DNA of 64,000 bases. It comes from an uncultured Collinsella sp. (lineage in GTDB: Bacteria; Actinomycetota; Coriobacteriia; Coriobacteriales; Coriobacteriaceae). Made by a program: the position numbers and the translations under genes. The notes beneath the pieces were generated by a model that worked only from the letters and a program-made list of their open reading frames with translations, did no database searches and was not told the origin of the DNA. This document shows positions 27,301 to 35,767 of the stretch, in pieces. Position 1 is the first letter of the stretch. The number at the start of each line of letters is the position of its first letter. The stretch spans positions 1-64,000 of the forward strand of contig CATXXF010000003.1 in assembly GCA_958403395.1 (NCBI GenBank). Reading direction: 5' to 3'.

Positions 27301-28082
27301 CCGGCACCAACTGCGAGTACGACAGCGCCCGCGCCTTCCGTGCCGCCGGTGCCGAGGCCGACACCTTCGTGATCAACAACCTCACGCCCGAGGCCGTCGC
27401 CGAGAGCACCCACGAGCTTGCCCGCCGCATCCGTGCAAGCCAGATCGTCATGATCCCCGGCGGCTTCTCGGGCGGCGACGAGCCCGACGGCTCTGCCAAG
27501 TTCATCACGGCGTTCTTCCGCGCTCCCGAGGTCACCGAGGCAGTCCGCAACCTGCTCAAGGCCCGCGATGGCCTGATGCTGGGCATCTGCAACGGCTTCC
27601 AGGCCCTGATCAAGCTCGGCCTGGTGCCCTACGGCGACATCGTCGACGCCACGCCCGATGCGCCCACGTTGACGTTCAACACCATCGGTCGCCACCAGAG
27701 CCGTCTGGTGCGCACCCGCATCTCGTCCAACTTGTCCCCGTGGCTGTCGCAGTGCAGCCTGGACGACCCCTACACCGTCGCCATCAGCCACGGCGAGGGC
27801 CGCTTTGTCGCCAATGACGAAGTGCTCGCCCAACTGATCGCCAACGGCCAGGTCGCCACGCAGTACGTGGGCGAGAACGGCAAGCCCAGCATGGACCTTT
27901 CTGTCAACCCCAACGGCTCCGCACTCGCCATCGAGGGCATCACGAGCCCCGACGGCCGCGTCCTGGGCAAGATGGGCCATGCCGAGCGTCGCGGCGACAA
28001 TCTGTACCGCAACGTGCCCGAGCATGTCCCCGGCGATAAGTTCATGCCGATCTTTGAGAGCGGCGTGGCCTACTTCGCTTAA
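24336..28082 (+). CDS. purL: Phosphoribosylformylglycinamidine synthase, single-chain type
   Basis: Fourth step of purine synthesis: converts FGAR, glutamine and ATP to FGAM. The 1248-residue chain unites all three parts found as PurS, PurL and PurQ elsewhere: an N-terminal PurS-like region, a tandem AIRS-type synthetase core (NETHNHPTEIEPFGGAAT-type segment near residue 310; PNDFGAGG-like CNDFGAGGVSVAVGE), and a C-terminal class I glutaminase from about 980 with VFPGTNCEYD, nucleophile Cys in GICNGFQALIKLG (~1083), and catalytic His/Glu in the HAERRGDNL region. Strong codon bias (C/G at third positions) suggests high expression. SD AGGAAGGCAGG. No other pur genes are adjacent. Confidence 0.96.
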   Translation: MVSRIYVEKKPGFDVEAQQLKGELTEILGIKGIEALRIINRYDVEGIDEELFRSCVPTVFSEPQVDVTYDELPASDGAVFAVEFLPGQFDQRADSASECVQLISQGERPAVRSAKVYMISGALDEAAIDAIKHYVVNPVEARIASLDLPETLYTETPEPQPVEVLDGFRELDEAGLAAFIADRGLAMDEADIAFCQQYFRDEDRDPTITEIRVIDTYWSDHCRHTTFGTVLDDVTIDDAVVQQAFDRYMEMRHELGRDAKPVCLMDMGTIGAKYLKKTGVMTDVDESEEINACTVKVKVDVDGEDQDWLFLFKNETHNHPTEIEPFGGAATCVGGAIRDPLSGRSYVYQAMRVTGAGDPTVPVSETLEGKLPQRKLVTTAAAGYSSYGNQIGLATGQVNELYHPGYVAKRMEVGAVVGATPANHVRRECPAPTDKIILLGGRTGRDGIGGATGSSKTQNTESIETSGAEVQKGNAPVERKLQRLFRRGDACRLIKRCNDFGAGGVSVAVGELADGLYVDLDTVTKKYDGLDGTELAISESQERMACAVADGDVEEFMGYAAEENLEATVIAEVTAEPRMRMAWNGVAIVDLSREFLNSNGAPKHQVAHVCARSVWQPSWAGTTLAERMTSLVTDLNVASNKGLSERFDSTIGAATVLMPFGGKTQLTPSSAMVAKFPVDGETTTASAMAWGFNPYLMEADQFAGAYLSVVESIAKLVAAGFEHKRAYLSFQEYFERLRTEAERWGKPMAAVLGALMAQVDLGAGAIGGKDSMSGSFEDEAGELNVPPTLISFAVAVGRATRAVSPEFKGLTHRVVRIAPATYGEDYRPDAQQLLSAFDAVEALTATGNALAISTPGYGCGAESLFKMCVGNQIGIELAEDVDVESLFTPLYGSFIVELAEDAELPEVADGIVLEPLGTTVEGYVIDTGSEVIELAELQEAWESGIEGVFAYRSAGETPEVETIDFRAKDIHVYGGAKIARPRVIIPVFPGTNCEYDSARAFRAAGAEADTFVINNLTPEAVAESTHELARRIRASQIVMIPGGFSGGDEPDGSAKFITAFFRAPEVTEAVRNLLKARDGLMLGICNGFQALIKLGLVPYGDIVDATPDAPTLTFNTIGRHQSRLVRTRISSNLSPWLSQCSLDDPYTVAISHGEGRFVANDEVLAQLIANGQVATQYVGENGKPSMDLSVNPNGSALAIEGITSPDGRVLGKMGHAERRGDNLYRNVPEHVPGDKFMPIFESGVAYFA

Positions 28083-28119
28083 ACCTTTCCCATCGGGTAC
28101 AATCCCTTCGGGTAACAAC

Positions 28120-28156
28120 ACCCGCCACCGGCACATCCGGTGGCGGGTTCTTTTTT
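28120..28156 (+). terminator. Terminator of purL
   Basis: A perfect 12-bp stem (28120-28131 with 28137-28148, ACCCGCCACCGG) with a 5-base loop, then TCTTTTTT. It lies 38 bases beyond the purL stop codon and 26 bases before the next gene. Confidence 0.92.
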
Positions 28157-28181
28157 GCTTCGCGCATGTAGGAAGGACATC

Positions 28182-29117
28182 ATGGAAAGCCGCAAGCCGT
28201 ATCTCGCCACCCTGCCCGGACTCATCCTGGGCTGCCTCGTCTGCTGTGCACTCTGGGGATCGGCCTTTCCCTGTATTAAGATCGGTTACGCACTCTTTGG
28301 TATCCCAGCGCACGATAGCGCCTCGCAGCTGCTCTTTGCGGGCTTGCGCTTCACACTTGCCGGCGCCCTGGTTATCGTTGGGATGAGTGCGGCCCAACGC
28401 CGCCCCCTCATTCCGCAGGCTCGCGACATCAAGCCCATCTTTGTCTTGTCGCTCTTCCAGACTATCGGGCAGTACTTCTTTTTCTATCTGGGCCTCTCGC
28501 GCGCCAGCGCCATGTCGAGCTCCATCATCGAGGCCAGCGCCAACTTCCTCGCAATCCTCTTTGCCGCCCTGGCGTTTCGCACCGAGAAGCTCAATACGGC
28601 CAAGGTGCTTGGCTGTGCACTGGGCTTTGCCGGCGTCGCGCTCGTCAACCTTTCGGGCGCGGATGGCACCTTTGGCTTCAGGCTCGATGGCGAGGGCTTT
28701 ATCCTAGCCTCCACCGTCGCGGGTGCCCTTTCGACCTGCCTGATTGGCATCTTCTCGCGCGAGCACGACGGCGTCTTGCTTGCCGGGTGGCAGTTCTTGG
28801 TCGGCGGCCTTGTCCTCACCGCCATCGGCTTTTTGATGGGTGGCGCGCTCTCCCCCACGGCGATTGCCCCCGCCATCGCGCTCATCATCTACATGGCGCT
28901 TATCTCCGCGGTCGCCTACTCGCTGTGGTCGCGCCTGCTTGCCGTCAACCCCGTCAGCCGCGTCTCGGTCTTTGGGTTTATGAACCCCGTCTTTGGTGTG
29001 GTGCTGAGCGCGCTGCTGCTCGGCGAGGGCGCTGGCACGAGCCCCGTTACCGTCATCGTTGCCCTGCTGTTGGTCTGCGGCGGCATCATCATCGTCAACA
29101 AACCCAAAAAAGCCTAG
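28182..29117 (+). CDS. EamA family (DMT superfamily) transporter
   Basis: A 311-residue membrane protein with ten hydrophobic helices made of two EamA repeats: LCCALWGSAFP near the start of the first and the AYSLWSRLLAVNPVSRVSVFGFMNPVFG segment in the second (cited as SRVSVFGFMNPVFG). Members mostly export amino acids or other metabolites; no substrate is evident. ATG 28182 has GGAAGGA as SD; an earlier in-frame ATG at 28140 lies in the purL terminator and is rejected. Lone gene. Confidence 0.88.
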   Translation: MESRKPYLATLPGLILGCLVCCALWGSAFPCIKIGYALFGIPAHDSASQLLFAGLRFTLAGALVIVGMSAAQRRPLIPQARDIKPIFVLSLFQTIGQYFFFYLGLSRASAMSSSIIEASANFLAILFAALAFRTEKLNTAKVLGCALGFAGVALVNLSGADGTFGFRLDGEGFILASTVAGALSTCLIGIFSREHDGVLLAGWQFLVGGLVLTAIGFLMGGALSPTAIAPAIALIIYMALISAVAYSLWSRLLAVNPVSRVSVFGFMNPVFGVVLSALLLGEGAGTSPVTVIVALLLVCGGIIIVNKPKKA

Positions 29118-29264
29118 CGAGTTCACCTTTTTAGAGAGGATGTTCGCAAACTTTAGCTTAATGGAGCACACTGGTTCTCGTTGATTTCGTACCGAGTCGC
29201 GGCGGCAGACGCCCGTCTCGCCGCACCGCGCCTGGGCATTATGGCCGGTGGCCCCCACAAACGT

Positions 29265-29307
29265 AAAAGGGGCGCACGACCATCGCAACGGTCGTGCGCC
29301 CCTTTTT
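29265..29307. terminator. Bidirectional terminator between EamA and GGDEF genes
   Basis: A perfect 17-bp stem (29265-29281 with 29290-29306, AAAAGGGGCGCACGACC) with A and T runs at the ends. It serves the minus-strand GGDEF gene, whose stop codon begins at 29310, and can also stop readthrough from the plus-strand EamA gene. Confidence 0.9.
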
Positions 29308-30450
29308 CTAGCGAACCTTGATGCCGGATTTCTTTTTGGCGTCCTTGATGCGATAGAGCTCCGCATCGGCAGCGCGCAGAAGCTCTTGCCACGTGTTGAT
29401 CCCATCGCCGTAGCGCGCGTAGCCGATAGACATTCGAAGCGAGTAGGGTGTCTCGGCGCGCGAGAGCTCGTTATTGATCGCCGAACACAGGCGGATAATG
29501 TCGTGCTCCGTCACCCCCTTCTGCAGTACGACGAACTCATCACCGCCATAGCGCGCAATAAAGCCGCCGGACGGCGAACAGACGTCCTTGAGTACTGCGG
29601 AAACAACCTGAAGAGCATGGTCACCCTCCACATGTCCATACTGATCGTTAATCTGCTTAAAGCCGTCGGCGTCCATCATGAGCAGATACACATCTTCGGC
29701 CTGATCCACATTTGAGAAGAGCGACAGCATATAGGTCTCAAAACGGTTGCGATTGTTGAGGCCAGTCAACGGGTCGGTCGAGATGAGCTGCTCCTGGCAG
29801 ATGATATAGAGCAGCAACATGCTAATCATTATGCCGACACAAAGGCCAGGCACCGAGTATACGATCTGAAAGGTACCGCCCACCAGGGCCGGAATGGCGA
29901 AAAATGCTAAGGTTCGATAGATAGCCTTCGTCTGCAGGCTCTCGACCCTGCGAGATTGCACAAACGCATGCAGGGACGTATGTATAACGTAACAGTAGCT
30001 GACAATGGGCTGGATCATATAGGCAAAGCCGCGACGATACACGCCCTGCGAATCGATATAGAACAGGGCGTGCGTCCAGTAACTGGTAAAAGCCAGCACG
30101 ACCACCAGAGCCGTAGGCAACGTTACAAGCACCACCCTATAGCGCGAGGTCACAAGGCGAGAACCCTGCATCGTCTCGGAATAGATAAACCAAATGAGAC
30201 ACGCGATGGCGAAGAGCGAAAACGAAACCGCGTTGGAAATCCAGTTGGCTGCAATGCCCAACGTGCCGTCCACACCATCCGAAAGCGTCCAGATCATATC
30301 GAATAATATGTACGCGGCAGAGGTGTAGCCAAGCATGCTAAACAAAAGCTGCTGGGTGCTCGAGAACAGGGAGCGACGGCTTCGTACGGCAAGCCCGATA
30401 AGAACAATCATGCATAGCAGGAATATCTCAATCTTGAGTGCCTTAACCAC
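29308..30450 (-). CDS. Membrane-bound diguanylate cyclase (GGDEF)
   Basis: Makes cyclic di-GMP. About 220 N-terminal residues form six or seven membrane helices without a recognised sensor domain; a GGDEF domain follows (DPLTGLNNRNRFE, DADGFKQINDQYGHVEGD, ARYGGDEF). The active-site loop is intact. The RxxD inhibitory site normally nine residues ahead of GGDEF is absent (sequence there is SPSGGFI), so product inhibition is unlikely. Start: the frame opens at TTG 30468, but GGGAGGG eight bases before GTG 30450 makes the latter more likely (380 residues). Monocistronic, ended by a strong terminator. The only c-di-GMP gene in the window. Confidence 0.9.
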   Translation of the reverse strand: MVKALKIEIFLLCMIVLIGLAVRSRRSLFSSTQQLLFSMLGYTSAAYILFDMIWTLSDGVDGTLGIAANWISNAVSFSLFAIACLIWFIYSETMQGSRLVTSRYRVVLVTLPTALVVVLAFTSYWTHALFYIDSQGVYRRGFAYMIQPIVSYCYVIHTSLHAFVQSRRVESLQTKAIYRTLAFFAIPALVGGTFQIVYSVPGLCVGIMISMLLLYIICQEQLISTDPLTGLNNRNRFETYMLSLFSNVDQAEDVYLLMMDADGFKQINDQYGHVEGDHALQVVSAVLKDVCSPSGGFIARYGGDEFVVLQKGVTEHDIIRLCSAINNELSRAETPYSLRMSIGYARYGDGINTWQELLRAADAELYRIKDAKKKSGIKVR

Positions 30451-30549
30451 TAGACGCCCTCCCTTCAATATCCAAGTGGTCAGAATCGCCCGATTCGTGT
30501 CTGGGCAATAAACGCCCCTTTCTCCGCAGGGGTAAGGGGAATAATAGCA

Positions 30550-30593
30550 GAGCGCCCGAACATCACTGCAAGACAGCTCTCGTTCGGGCGCTC
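30550..30593 (-). terminator. Terminator-like hairpin after kdgT
   Basis: A perfect 12-bp stem (30550-30561 with 30582-30593, GAGCGCCCGAAC) with a 20-base loop, about 45 bases beyond the KdgT-type stop codon. No strong U-run follows. Confidence 0.7.
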
Positions 30594-30638
30594 AAACGGC
30601 GCGAGTTGCACGCCGGAATCATTGATGGGTATCGATTG

Positions 30639-31661
30639 CTACTCGCCATCGATGTCGGCCGCGACAGCCTCCTCGATGGCCTCGACACCGGCAGGCGACA
30701 GGTCTTCCTTGCCCTGGCAGAACTTCTTATCGACCCAGCCGGTCAGAATCGGGGCCATGATTGCCGTGATGATGACGGCGGTGGCGATCTGCGCATACGC
30801 GGTGGGCGCAAGCTCGGCATAGCGCGGAGCGACCTCGGCGAGGGCGACCGGCGTGGTCATGGCCGTGCCGGCAATGGTGGAGCATGCCACAGCCGCCTTA
30901 CCGTTGCCACCACACAAGCGCTCGAAGGCAAAGGTAATGGGACCGACGATAAAGAGCGTGATGAGGCCCAGCAGGATACCCGAAATACCGCCGGTGATAA
31001 AGCTCGAAAGGCTCATGGACGCACCGAGCTGAAAGCCGATAACGGCGATCGCGGAATTGGCGCCGGGGACCAGCAGGTTCTTGATAAACGGGAACAAGTT
31101 GCCCAGGACCATGCCGATAACGAGCGGCAGGATGGATCCGATGATGGTGCCGACGGGGATGTTGGCGAGACCCGAAACACCAAGGATGATCATCGTGACG
31201 GCGGGGCCGGCCGTAAAGAACAGGATACCGACAGCGCCCTGCTCGGACTCATCGCCGAACTCGCCCATGATGCCCGTATAGAGCGCCATGTTGCAAAACG
31301 TAATGCCGCCGATGATGGAAACCGAGCTCAGGCCTAAAAAGTTATCGTTAAAGAAGTACGCGACGCCCAGACCCAGCGCGGCTGCCACTACAAGCTTAGG
31401 AATCAGCACGACGATGCCGGTCTTGATGGCGCCCGGCGTGGACTTAAAGCTGATGCCGGCGCCCACGAACAGCAAGATCGCGGCAACGATGGTGTTGGAG
31501 CCGCCGCGGCAGGCAGCCGTAAAGAAGCCGCCGACCTCAAAGACCTGCGGGCAGAAGGTATTGAGCAAAAGGCCGACGATCATCGGATAGATCATGATGT
31601 CGCCCGGGATACGCGGGACCTTGAAATTCTTTTGCTCGTTGGCGGTCGCTTCCTGTGCCAT
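30639..31661 (-). CDS. 2-keto-3-deoxygluconate permease (KdgT family)
   Basis: A 340-residue membrane protein of the KdgT family, which imports 2-keto-3-deoxygluconate from pectin or uronate breakdown with H+. About ten hydrophobic helices; family stretches IPGDIMIYPMIVGLLLNTF-type start, GAGISFKSTPGAIKTG, ITFCNMALYTGIMGEFGDESEQGAVGI (cited as NMALYTGIMGEFGDE) and IAGTAMTTPVALAEV. ATG 31661 has GGGGG ahead and starts MAQEATANEQ. No kdg or uronate genes are near, so the substrate is by family only. Confidence 0.88.
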   Translation of the reverse strand: MAQEATANEQKNFKVPRIPGDIMIYPMIVGLLLNTFCPQVFEVGGFFTAACRGGSNTIVAAILLFVGAGISFKSTPGAIKTGIVVLIPKLVVAAALGLGVAYFFNDNFLGLSSVSIIGGITFCNMALYTGIMGEFGDESEQGAVGILFFTAGPAVTMIILGVSGLANIPVGTIIGSILPLVIGMVLGNLFPFIKNLLVPGANSAIAVIGFQLGASMSLSSFITGGISGILLGLITLFIVGPITFAFERLCGGNGKAAVACSTIAGTAMTTPVALAEVAPRYAELAPTAYAQIATAVIITAIMAPILTGWVDKKFCQGKEDLSPAGVEAIEEAVAADIDGE

Positions 31662-31802
31662 GAAACCCCCATTTCCGCTGACGCAGAACAAAAGCCCACG
31701 TCACGCTTTGCTACAGTAAAGTTTGACCATGGTACCAGAAGAAGCAGACCGCCTCGGTGAGAAATTCGATTCGTTAAGCTGGGACGATAACGCGTCCTGC
31801 TC

Positions 31803-32126
31803 CTATACGAGGCTCAAAACGATATAGAACACGATGCCCGAAACGCAGCACCACAACATCGACTTTGTCTTGATTGCCACCGCCACGACGCCGGCGGCCG
31901 CAATCCAGGGAACCAAGGCAGGCCAGAGTCCCGTGTCGAACACGCCGGGGCTCACCAAGTCGTTGGCGACCAGCGCGGCAAAGGCAGCGGGCGGGATATA
32001 GCCCAGGGCCTCGGTAATGCGGGGCGACAGGGTCCGCCCGCGCAAGGCGAACGCCGGCGCGATGCGAAAGAACGCGATAGCAGCCCACGACGACAGCCAC
32101 AGAACCAAGAACTCGTTAACGGGCAT
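31803..32126 (-). CDS. azlD: AzlD family branched-chain amino acid export subunit
   Basis: A 107-residue protein with four hydrophobic helices, typical of AzlD, the small partner of AzlC. It starts MPVNEFLVLWLSSWAAI and has RITEALGYIPPAAFAALV, the family's most conserved part. ATG 32126 overlaps the end of azlC by 11 bases, the normal arrangement. AzlCD exports branched-chain amino acids and their analogues; with the Liv importer it suggests active control of these pools. Confidence 0.88.
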   Translation of the reverse strand: MPVNEFLVLWLSSWAAIAFFRIAPAFALRGRTLSPRITEALGYIPPAAFAALVANDLVSPGVFDTGLWPALVPWIAAAGVVAVAIKTKSMLWCCVSGIVFYIVLSLV

Positions 32127-32808
32127 CGCGGGCACCTCTTCCGTCAAATACAGCATCGCACGCCAACGCAATGGCAATGCCGGCCACGACGCTTGCCGGC
32201 ACGGCAATATTCGCGAGGCCCAAGAACTTGCATACGGCGACGGACACCGCGCCCGAAACCGCCGCGACAACGTTGCCGCGCGACAGCCGCTGCGAAAAGA
32301 GCAGGCAGATAAAGAGCGAGGTGCAGACAAAGGCTGCAATGGCGGTGGGAACATCGACAACGGCGCCGACGATGGCGCCCATCGTACACGAAACGCCCCA
32401 TGTTGCGATGAGGATCACGTTGAGCACAAAGGACTCGCGCGGGCCCCAATCCTCCCCTTCAACCAACTCGGCAAGCGAGATGCCATATGCCTCCTCGGTA
32501 AGTGTCGCGGCAACAGCCAGCGTCTGACGCTTCGAGGCACCCCTCAAATGCGGCGCGATCGATGCCGAGTAAAGTGCAAAACGCGAGGAGATGGCGGCAA
32601 CGCTCGCGATAATCGAAGGTGCCGGTACGCCCGCCAGCCAAAGATTGCAGATCATAAACTGGCCGCTGCCCGTCACAAACGTGCTGCTCAGGGCAAAGAC
32701 CATCCAGGGTTCCATTCCCGTCTGCCCCATGATCATTCCGCACGGCGCGCCTATTGCAACATAGGTAAGCATCACTGGCCAGACGGTTCTAACGATTTTG
32801 AGCACCAT
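32116..32808 (-). CDS. azlC: AzlC family branched-chain amino acid export subunit
   Basis: The larger subunit of the AzlCD exporter, 230 residues from ATG 32808, with about six helices. Family segments: AIGAPCGMIMGQTG, FVTGSGQFMICNLWLAG, SSRFALYSASIAPHL and LTEEAYGISL. The frame is open to 32877; ATG 32808 is preferred from the family N-terminus, with AGGATGAG upstream at a slightly long distance. Divergent from the HD gene; the 126-base spacer carries both promoters. Confidence 0.88.
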   Translation of the reverse strand: MVLKIVRTVWPVMLTYVAIGAPCGMIMGQTGMEPWMVFALSSTFVTGSGQFMICNLWLAGVPAPSIIASVAAISSRFALYSASIAPHLRGASKRQTLAVAATLTEEAYGISLAELVEGEDWGPRESFVLNVILIATWGVSCTMGAIVGAVVDVPTAIAAFVCTSLFICLLFSQRLSRGNVVAAVSGAVSVAVCKFLGLANIAVPASVVAGIAIALACDAVFDGRGARDAR

Positions 32809-32934
32809 ACGCTTCTCATCCTGACAAGGTCTCCGAACCGCATGTAGCGACACGGCAGAATCATCATCCGACAGCAACCGAGTTCACCTACAATTGCCAC
32901 CGGATCGAAAGACACAACTTTTTAGGAAGTCATT

Positions 32935-33747
32935 ATGACAGCTATCGATCGAGACCGGGCGCGCGCGGCCTTCAAAAGCTACACTGATGCCTACGACGCC
33001 ACCAACCCACGCATCGCGCTCAAAATCGAGCATACGTACCACGTGGCCGAGGCATGCGATGCCGTAGCGCGCGAGCAGGGCTGGTCGTCAGAAGATATTG
33101 ACCTGGCATGGCTTTGCGGCCTGCTACACGATATGGGCCGCTTTGAGCAGCTGCGACGCTGGGACACCTTTAAGGACGCCGAGAGCATGAGCCATGCGGC
33201 GCTGGGCATCGAGGTCCTCTTTGGCGAGAATCCCGCCGATGCACCCGCCGTAACGAGCATCCGCGACTTTATCGACGATCCGGCAGAAGACGAGCTCATC
33301 CGTGCAAGCATCGCCCACCACAGCGATTTTCGCCTACCCACGGAACTCGACACCCGCACGCGGAACTTCTGCGATATCGTGCGCGATGGCGACAAGATCG
33401 ACATTATGCGCACCATCGCCGACAGCACCGTCGACACCATCCTCAAGGTTGATGAGGATACATTTCTTACCAGCCACTTCTCGGTACCGACGCTTGCCGC
33501 CTTTGACGAACACCGCTGCGTCGCACGCGACGAACGCGATGAGCCGGCCGACTACTTGGTGGGGCTCATCTGCTTTATGTTTGAGCTCGTCTATCCCGCA
33601 AGCCGCGCGCTGGCGCGCAAGCAGGGCGATATCTACCGCCTGCTCGACGCGCCCTTTGGTATCGTGCGGCCCTTTACCGATCCCGCCACGCAAGCGACCT
33701 GGGAGCGCTTAAAGGACGAGATGCGCGACTGGCTGGCGCGCGCCTAG
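32935..33747 (+). CDS. HD-domain phosphohydrolase
   Basis: A 270-residue soluble protein with a metal-binding HD domain in its first 150 residues: HTYHVAEAC (His33/His36), LLHDMGRFEQ (His65-Asp66), SHAALG and, further on, IAHHSDF and DGDKIDIMRT. HD proteins of this kind cleave phosphate from nucleotides or related compounds; the substrate is unknown. Its stop codon shares the palindrome CTAG with the stop of the convergent etfA-type gene, so the two overlap by four bases. SD AGGA seven bases before ATG. Confidence 0.85.
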   Translation: MTAIDRDRARAAFKSYTDAYDATNPRIALKIEHTYHVAEACDAVAREQGWSSEDIDLAWLCGLLHDMGRFEQLRRWDTFKDAESMSHAALGIEVLFGENPADAPAVTSIRDFIDDPAEDELIRASIAHHSDFRLPTELDTRTRNFCDIVRDGDKIDIMRTIADSTVDTILKVDEDTFLTSHFSVPTLAAFDEHRCVARDERDEPADYLVGLICFMFELVYPASRALARKQGDIYRLLDAPFGIVRPFTDPATQATWERLKDEMRDWLARA

Positions 33748-34949
33748 CGCTCGAGCTGGGCCAGGAGCTCCTCGACGACTTCGACGGCGTCGCCGACAAC
33801 TTTGTACTGCGCAGCGCCAAAGATGGGAGCATCCGGGTCCTCGTTGACGGCGATGATGCACTCCGCGCCGCCGATGCCGGCTAGGTGCTGGATAGCACCC
33901 GAAACGCCGATGCTCACGAGGAGCTTAGGCGAAACCGACACGCCGGTCTGGCCAATCTGGTGGCGGTACTCCAGCCAGCCCGCCTCCACGACGGGACGCG
34001 TGCAACCAAGCTCGGCACCCAGCGCATCGGCGAGCTTTCGCATCAGAGGCAGATTCTTCTTGGAGCCAATGCCGCGGCCCACCACGACCAGGCGCTCGGC
34101 ATCGGCAATTGATGCCTGCTGCCCCCACTCCTCGGCTGGAATCGAGATCTTGACGCGGGCCTTAACATCATCCGCCAGCGATACCTGGGTAATCGTGCCA
34201 GAGCGGCCGTAATCAAACTCGGGCGCTCCAAAGATGCCGGGACGCACCGTTGCCATCTGGGGACGATGATTGGGGCAGATAATGGTGGCCATCAAGTTGC
34301 CGCCAAACGCCGGGCGCGTCTGCTGCAGTAGGCCCGACTCCGCATCCATCGAAAGCACGGTGCAGTCGGCCGTAAGACCCGTCTGCGAACGCACGGCAAC
34401 GCCGGGTGCCAGTTCGCGACCAAAAGCGGTTGCACCATATAGGATGGCCTCGGGTTTGCGTTCGGCTGCCAAATCGCAGATCAAGCGGGCGTAGACCTCC
34501 GCATCGTTTTGGCGCAGGCGCTCGTCGCGACAGACCAGGACTTCGTCGGCGCCCGCGCAAACCAGATGCTCCAGGTCCCCAAGCGAGCCCTCGGGGCTCA
34601 TGCCGACCAGTGCCACCAGACGGCAGCCGCGAGCATCGGCAAGCTCGCGCCCCTTGCCCATGAGCTCGTAGGCCACGGGAGCCACGGCATCGTGCTCGTC
34701 AGTCTGCACGAAGACCCAAATGTCTCGATATGCATCAAGGTCCACCGCACCAGCGGCCTCGTCACGCTCGATCGAGATAGCATTGACGGGGCAGGCGTCG
34801 ACGCACCCACCGCATAGGATGCAGCCGTCAGTTACGCGGGCGCATCGGTTGGGTCGCTCGCCTTCCACTACGATGCCGCCCGAGGCACAGGCGCGAACGC
34901 AGCGACCGCAGCCGATACAGGCTTCGCTATCGATAATCAGTCCGCTCAT
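33744..34949 (-). CDS. Electron transfer flavoprotein alpha subunit with two [4Fe-4S] sites
   Basis: A 401-residue EtfA with an N-terminal ferredoxin domain: CIGCGRCVRAC (Cys11-21) and CILCGGCVDAC (Cys43-53), then the Etf alpha/beta region and the C-terminal FAD domain (GRGIGSKKN; RPVVEAGWLEYRHQIGQTG, SIGVSGAIQH). The ferredoxin part is typical of the EtfA in lactate dehydrogenase complexes such as LctC of Acetobacterium woodii, where lactate oxidation by NAD+ is driven by oxidation of reduced ferredoxin (confurcation). It is the last gene of LDH-etfB-etfA, directly after etfB. Confidence 0.92.
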   Translation of the reverse strand: MSGLIIDSEACIGCGRCVRACASGGIVVEGERPNRCARVTDGCILCGGCVDACPVNAISIERDEAAGAVDLDAYRDIWVFVQTDEHDAVAPVAYELMGKGRELADARGCRLVALVGMSPEGSLGDLEHLVCAGADEVLVCRDERLRQNDAEVYARLICDLAAERKPEAILYGATAFGRELAPGVAVRSQTGLTADCTVLSMDAESGLLQQTRPAFGGNLMATIICPNHRPQMATVRPGIFGAPEFDYGRSGTITQVSLADDVKARVKISIPAEEWGQQASIADAERLVVVGRGIGSKKNLPLMRKLADALGAELGCTRPVVEAGWLEYRHQIGQTGVSVSPKLLVSIGVSGAIQHLAGIGGAECIIAVNEDPDAPIFGAAQYKVVGDAVEVVEELLAQLER

Positions 34950-35765
34950 CTATGCCATCCCCTCGATAATCTTGGCAAGCTTTGCCGCCTGCTCGGACGC
35001 CGTCCCCTCAACGGCCTCGCACGTTTGGTCACGGTCGGGCACAAACGAGCGCACGACCTGTGTCGGCGACCCGGCAAGACCGCAACGCGCGGGGTCGGCG
35101 TTCACGTCGGCGGCACTGACCACGCGCACGTCCGCCTCCTCCGCCGCGCGAATACCGGCAATACTCGGCATACGCAACTGGCCAATCTCCTTGGCAGTCG
35201 TCATCGCGCACGGCATCTCAAGGTACACCGTCTCCTCGCCGGCATCGCATCCGTGAACGAGCGCCAGCGAGCCACAGGTCGTAAAGCCCGCGCTCTGCAC
35301 GCAGCTCACGTCGGTCACGCAGGGAATATCAAAGGCACCGGCAAGCTCGGGACCAATCTGGGCCGTATCGCCATCCACCGCCATCTTGCCGCAGATGAGC
35401 AGGTCGAAGTCCTCGTCGAGCGCCTCGATGCCGCACTTGAGGGCATAGGTGGTCGCCAGGGTATCGGCACCTGCAAAGGCGCGATCGGTCAGCAGCAGCG
35501 CGTCGTCGGCACCTCGAGCGATGCAGTCGCGCAGCAGCGACTCGGTCGCGGGGATGCCCATCGACACCACCGTTACGCGCACGTCCATGCCAAAGCCGAT
35601 AAAGTCGTCCTTCAGCGCCAGCGCGCATTCCAAAGCGCTCGCATCAAAGGGATTAATGACCGCCTGCTTGCCATCGCGCACGATGGTATTGGTCTTGGGG
35701 TCCATCTTGACCTCGGTGCTGCCCGGCACGGCCTTGACGCACACCACCATATGGAAATCGCTCAT
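34950..35765 (-). CDS. Electron transfer flavoprotein beta subunit
   Basis: EtfB, about 271 residues. The family stretch DRAFAGADTLATTYAL, followed by LLICGKMAVDGDTAQIGPELA, is the form seen in bifurcating Etf, where EtfB binds the NADH-linked FAD. It pairs with the downstream EtfA and the upstream FAD dehydrogenase. The frame opens at GTG 35771, overlapping the upstream stop codon, but GGGGG lies nine bases before ATG 35765, the likely start. Confidence 0.92.
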   Translation of the reverse strand: MSDFHMVVCVKAVPGSTEVKMDPKTNTIVRDGKQAVINPFDASALECALALKDDFIGFGMDVRVTVVSMGIPATESLLRDCIARGADDALLLTDRAFAGADTLATTYALKCGIEALDEDFDLLICGKMAVDGDTAQIGPELAGAFDIPCVTDVSCVQSAGFTTCGSLALVHGCDAGEETVYLEMPCAMTTAKEIGQLRMPSIAGIRAAEEADVRVVSAADVNADPARCGLAGSPTQVVRSFVPDRDQTCEAVEGTASEQAAKLAKIIEGMA

Positions 35766-35767
35766 CT

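Noticed and set aside
24318..28397. A 1359-codon open frame on the minus strand across purL
   Set aside because: Antisense to a full set of PurL motifs; its composition (Gly, Ala, Asp, His, Leu repeats) is what a G/C-ending codon bias gives in the mirrored frame.
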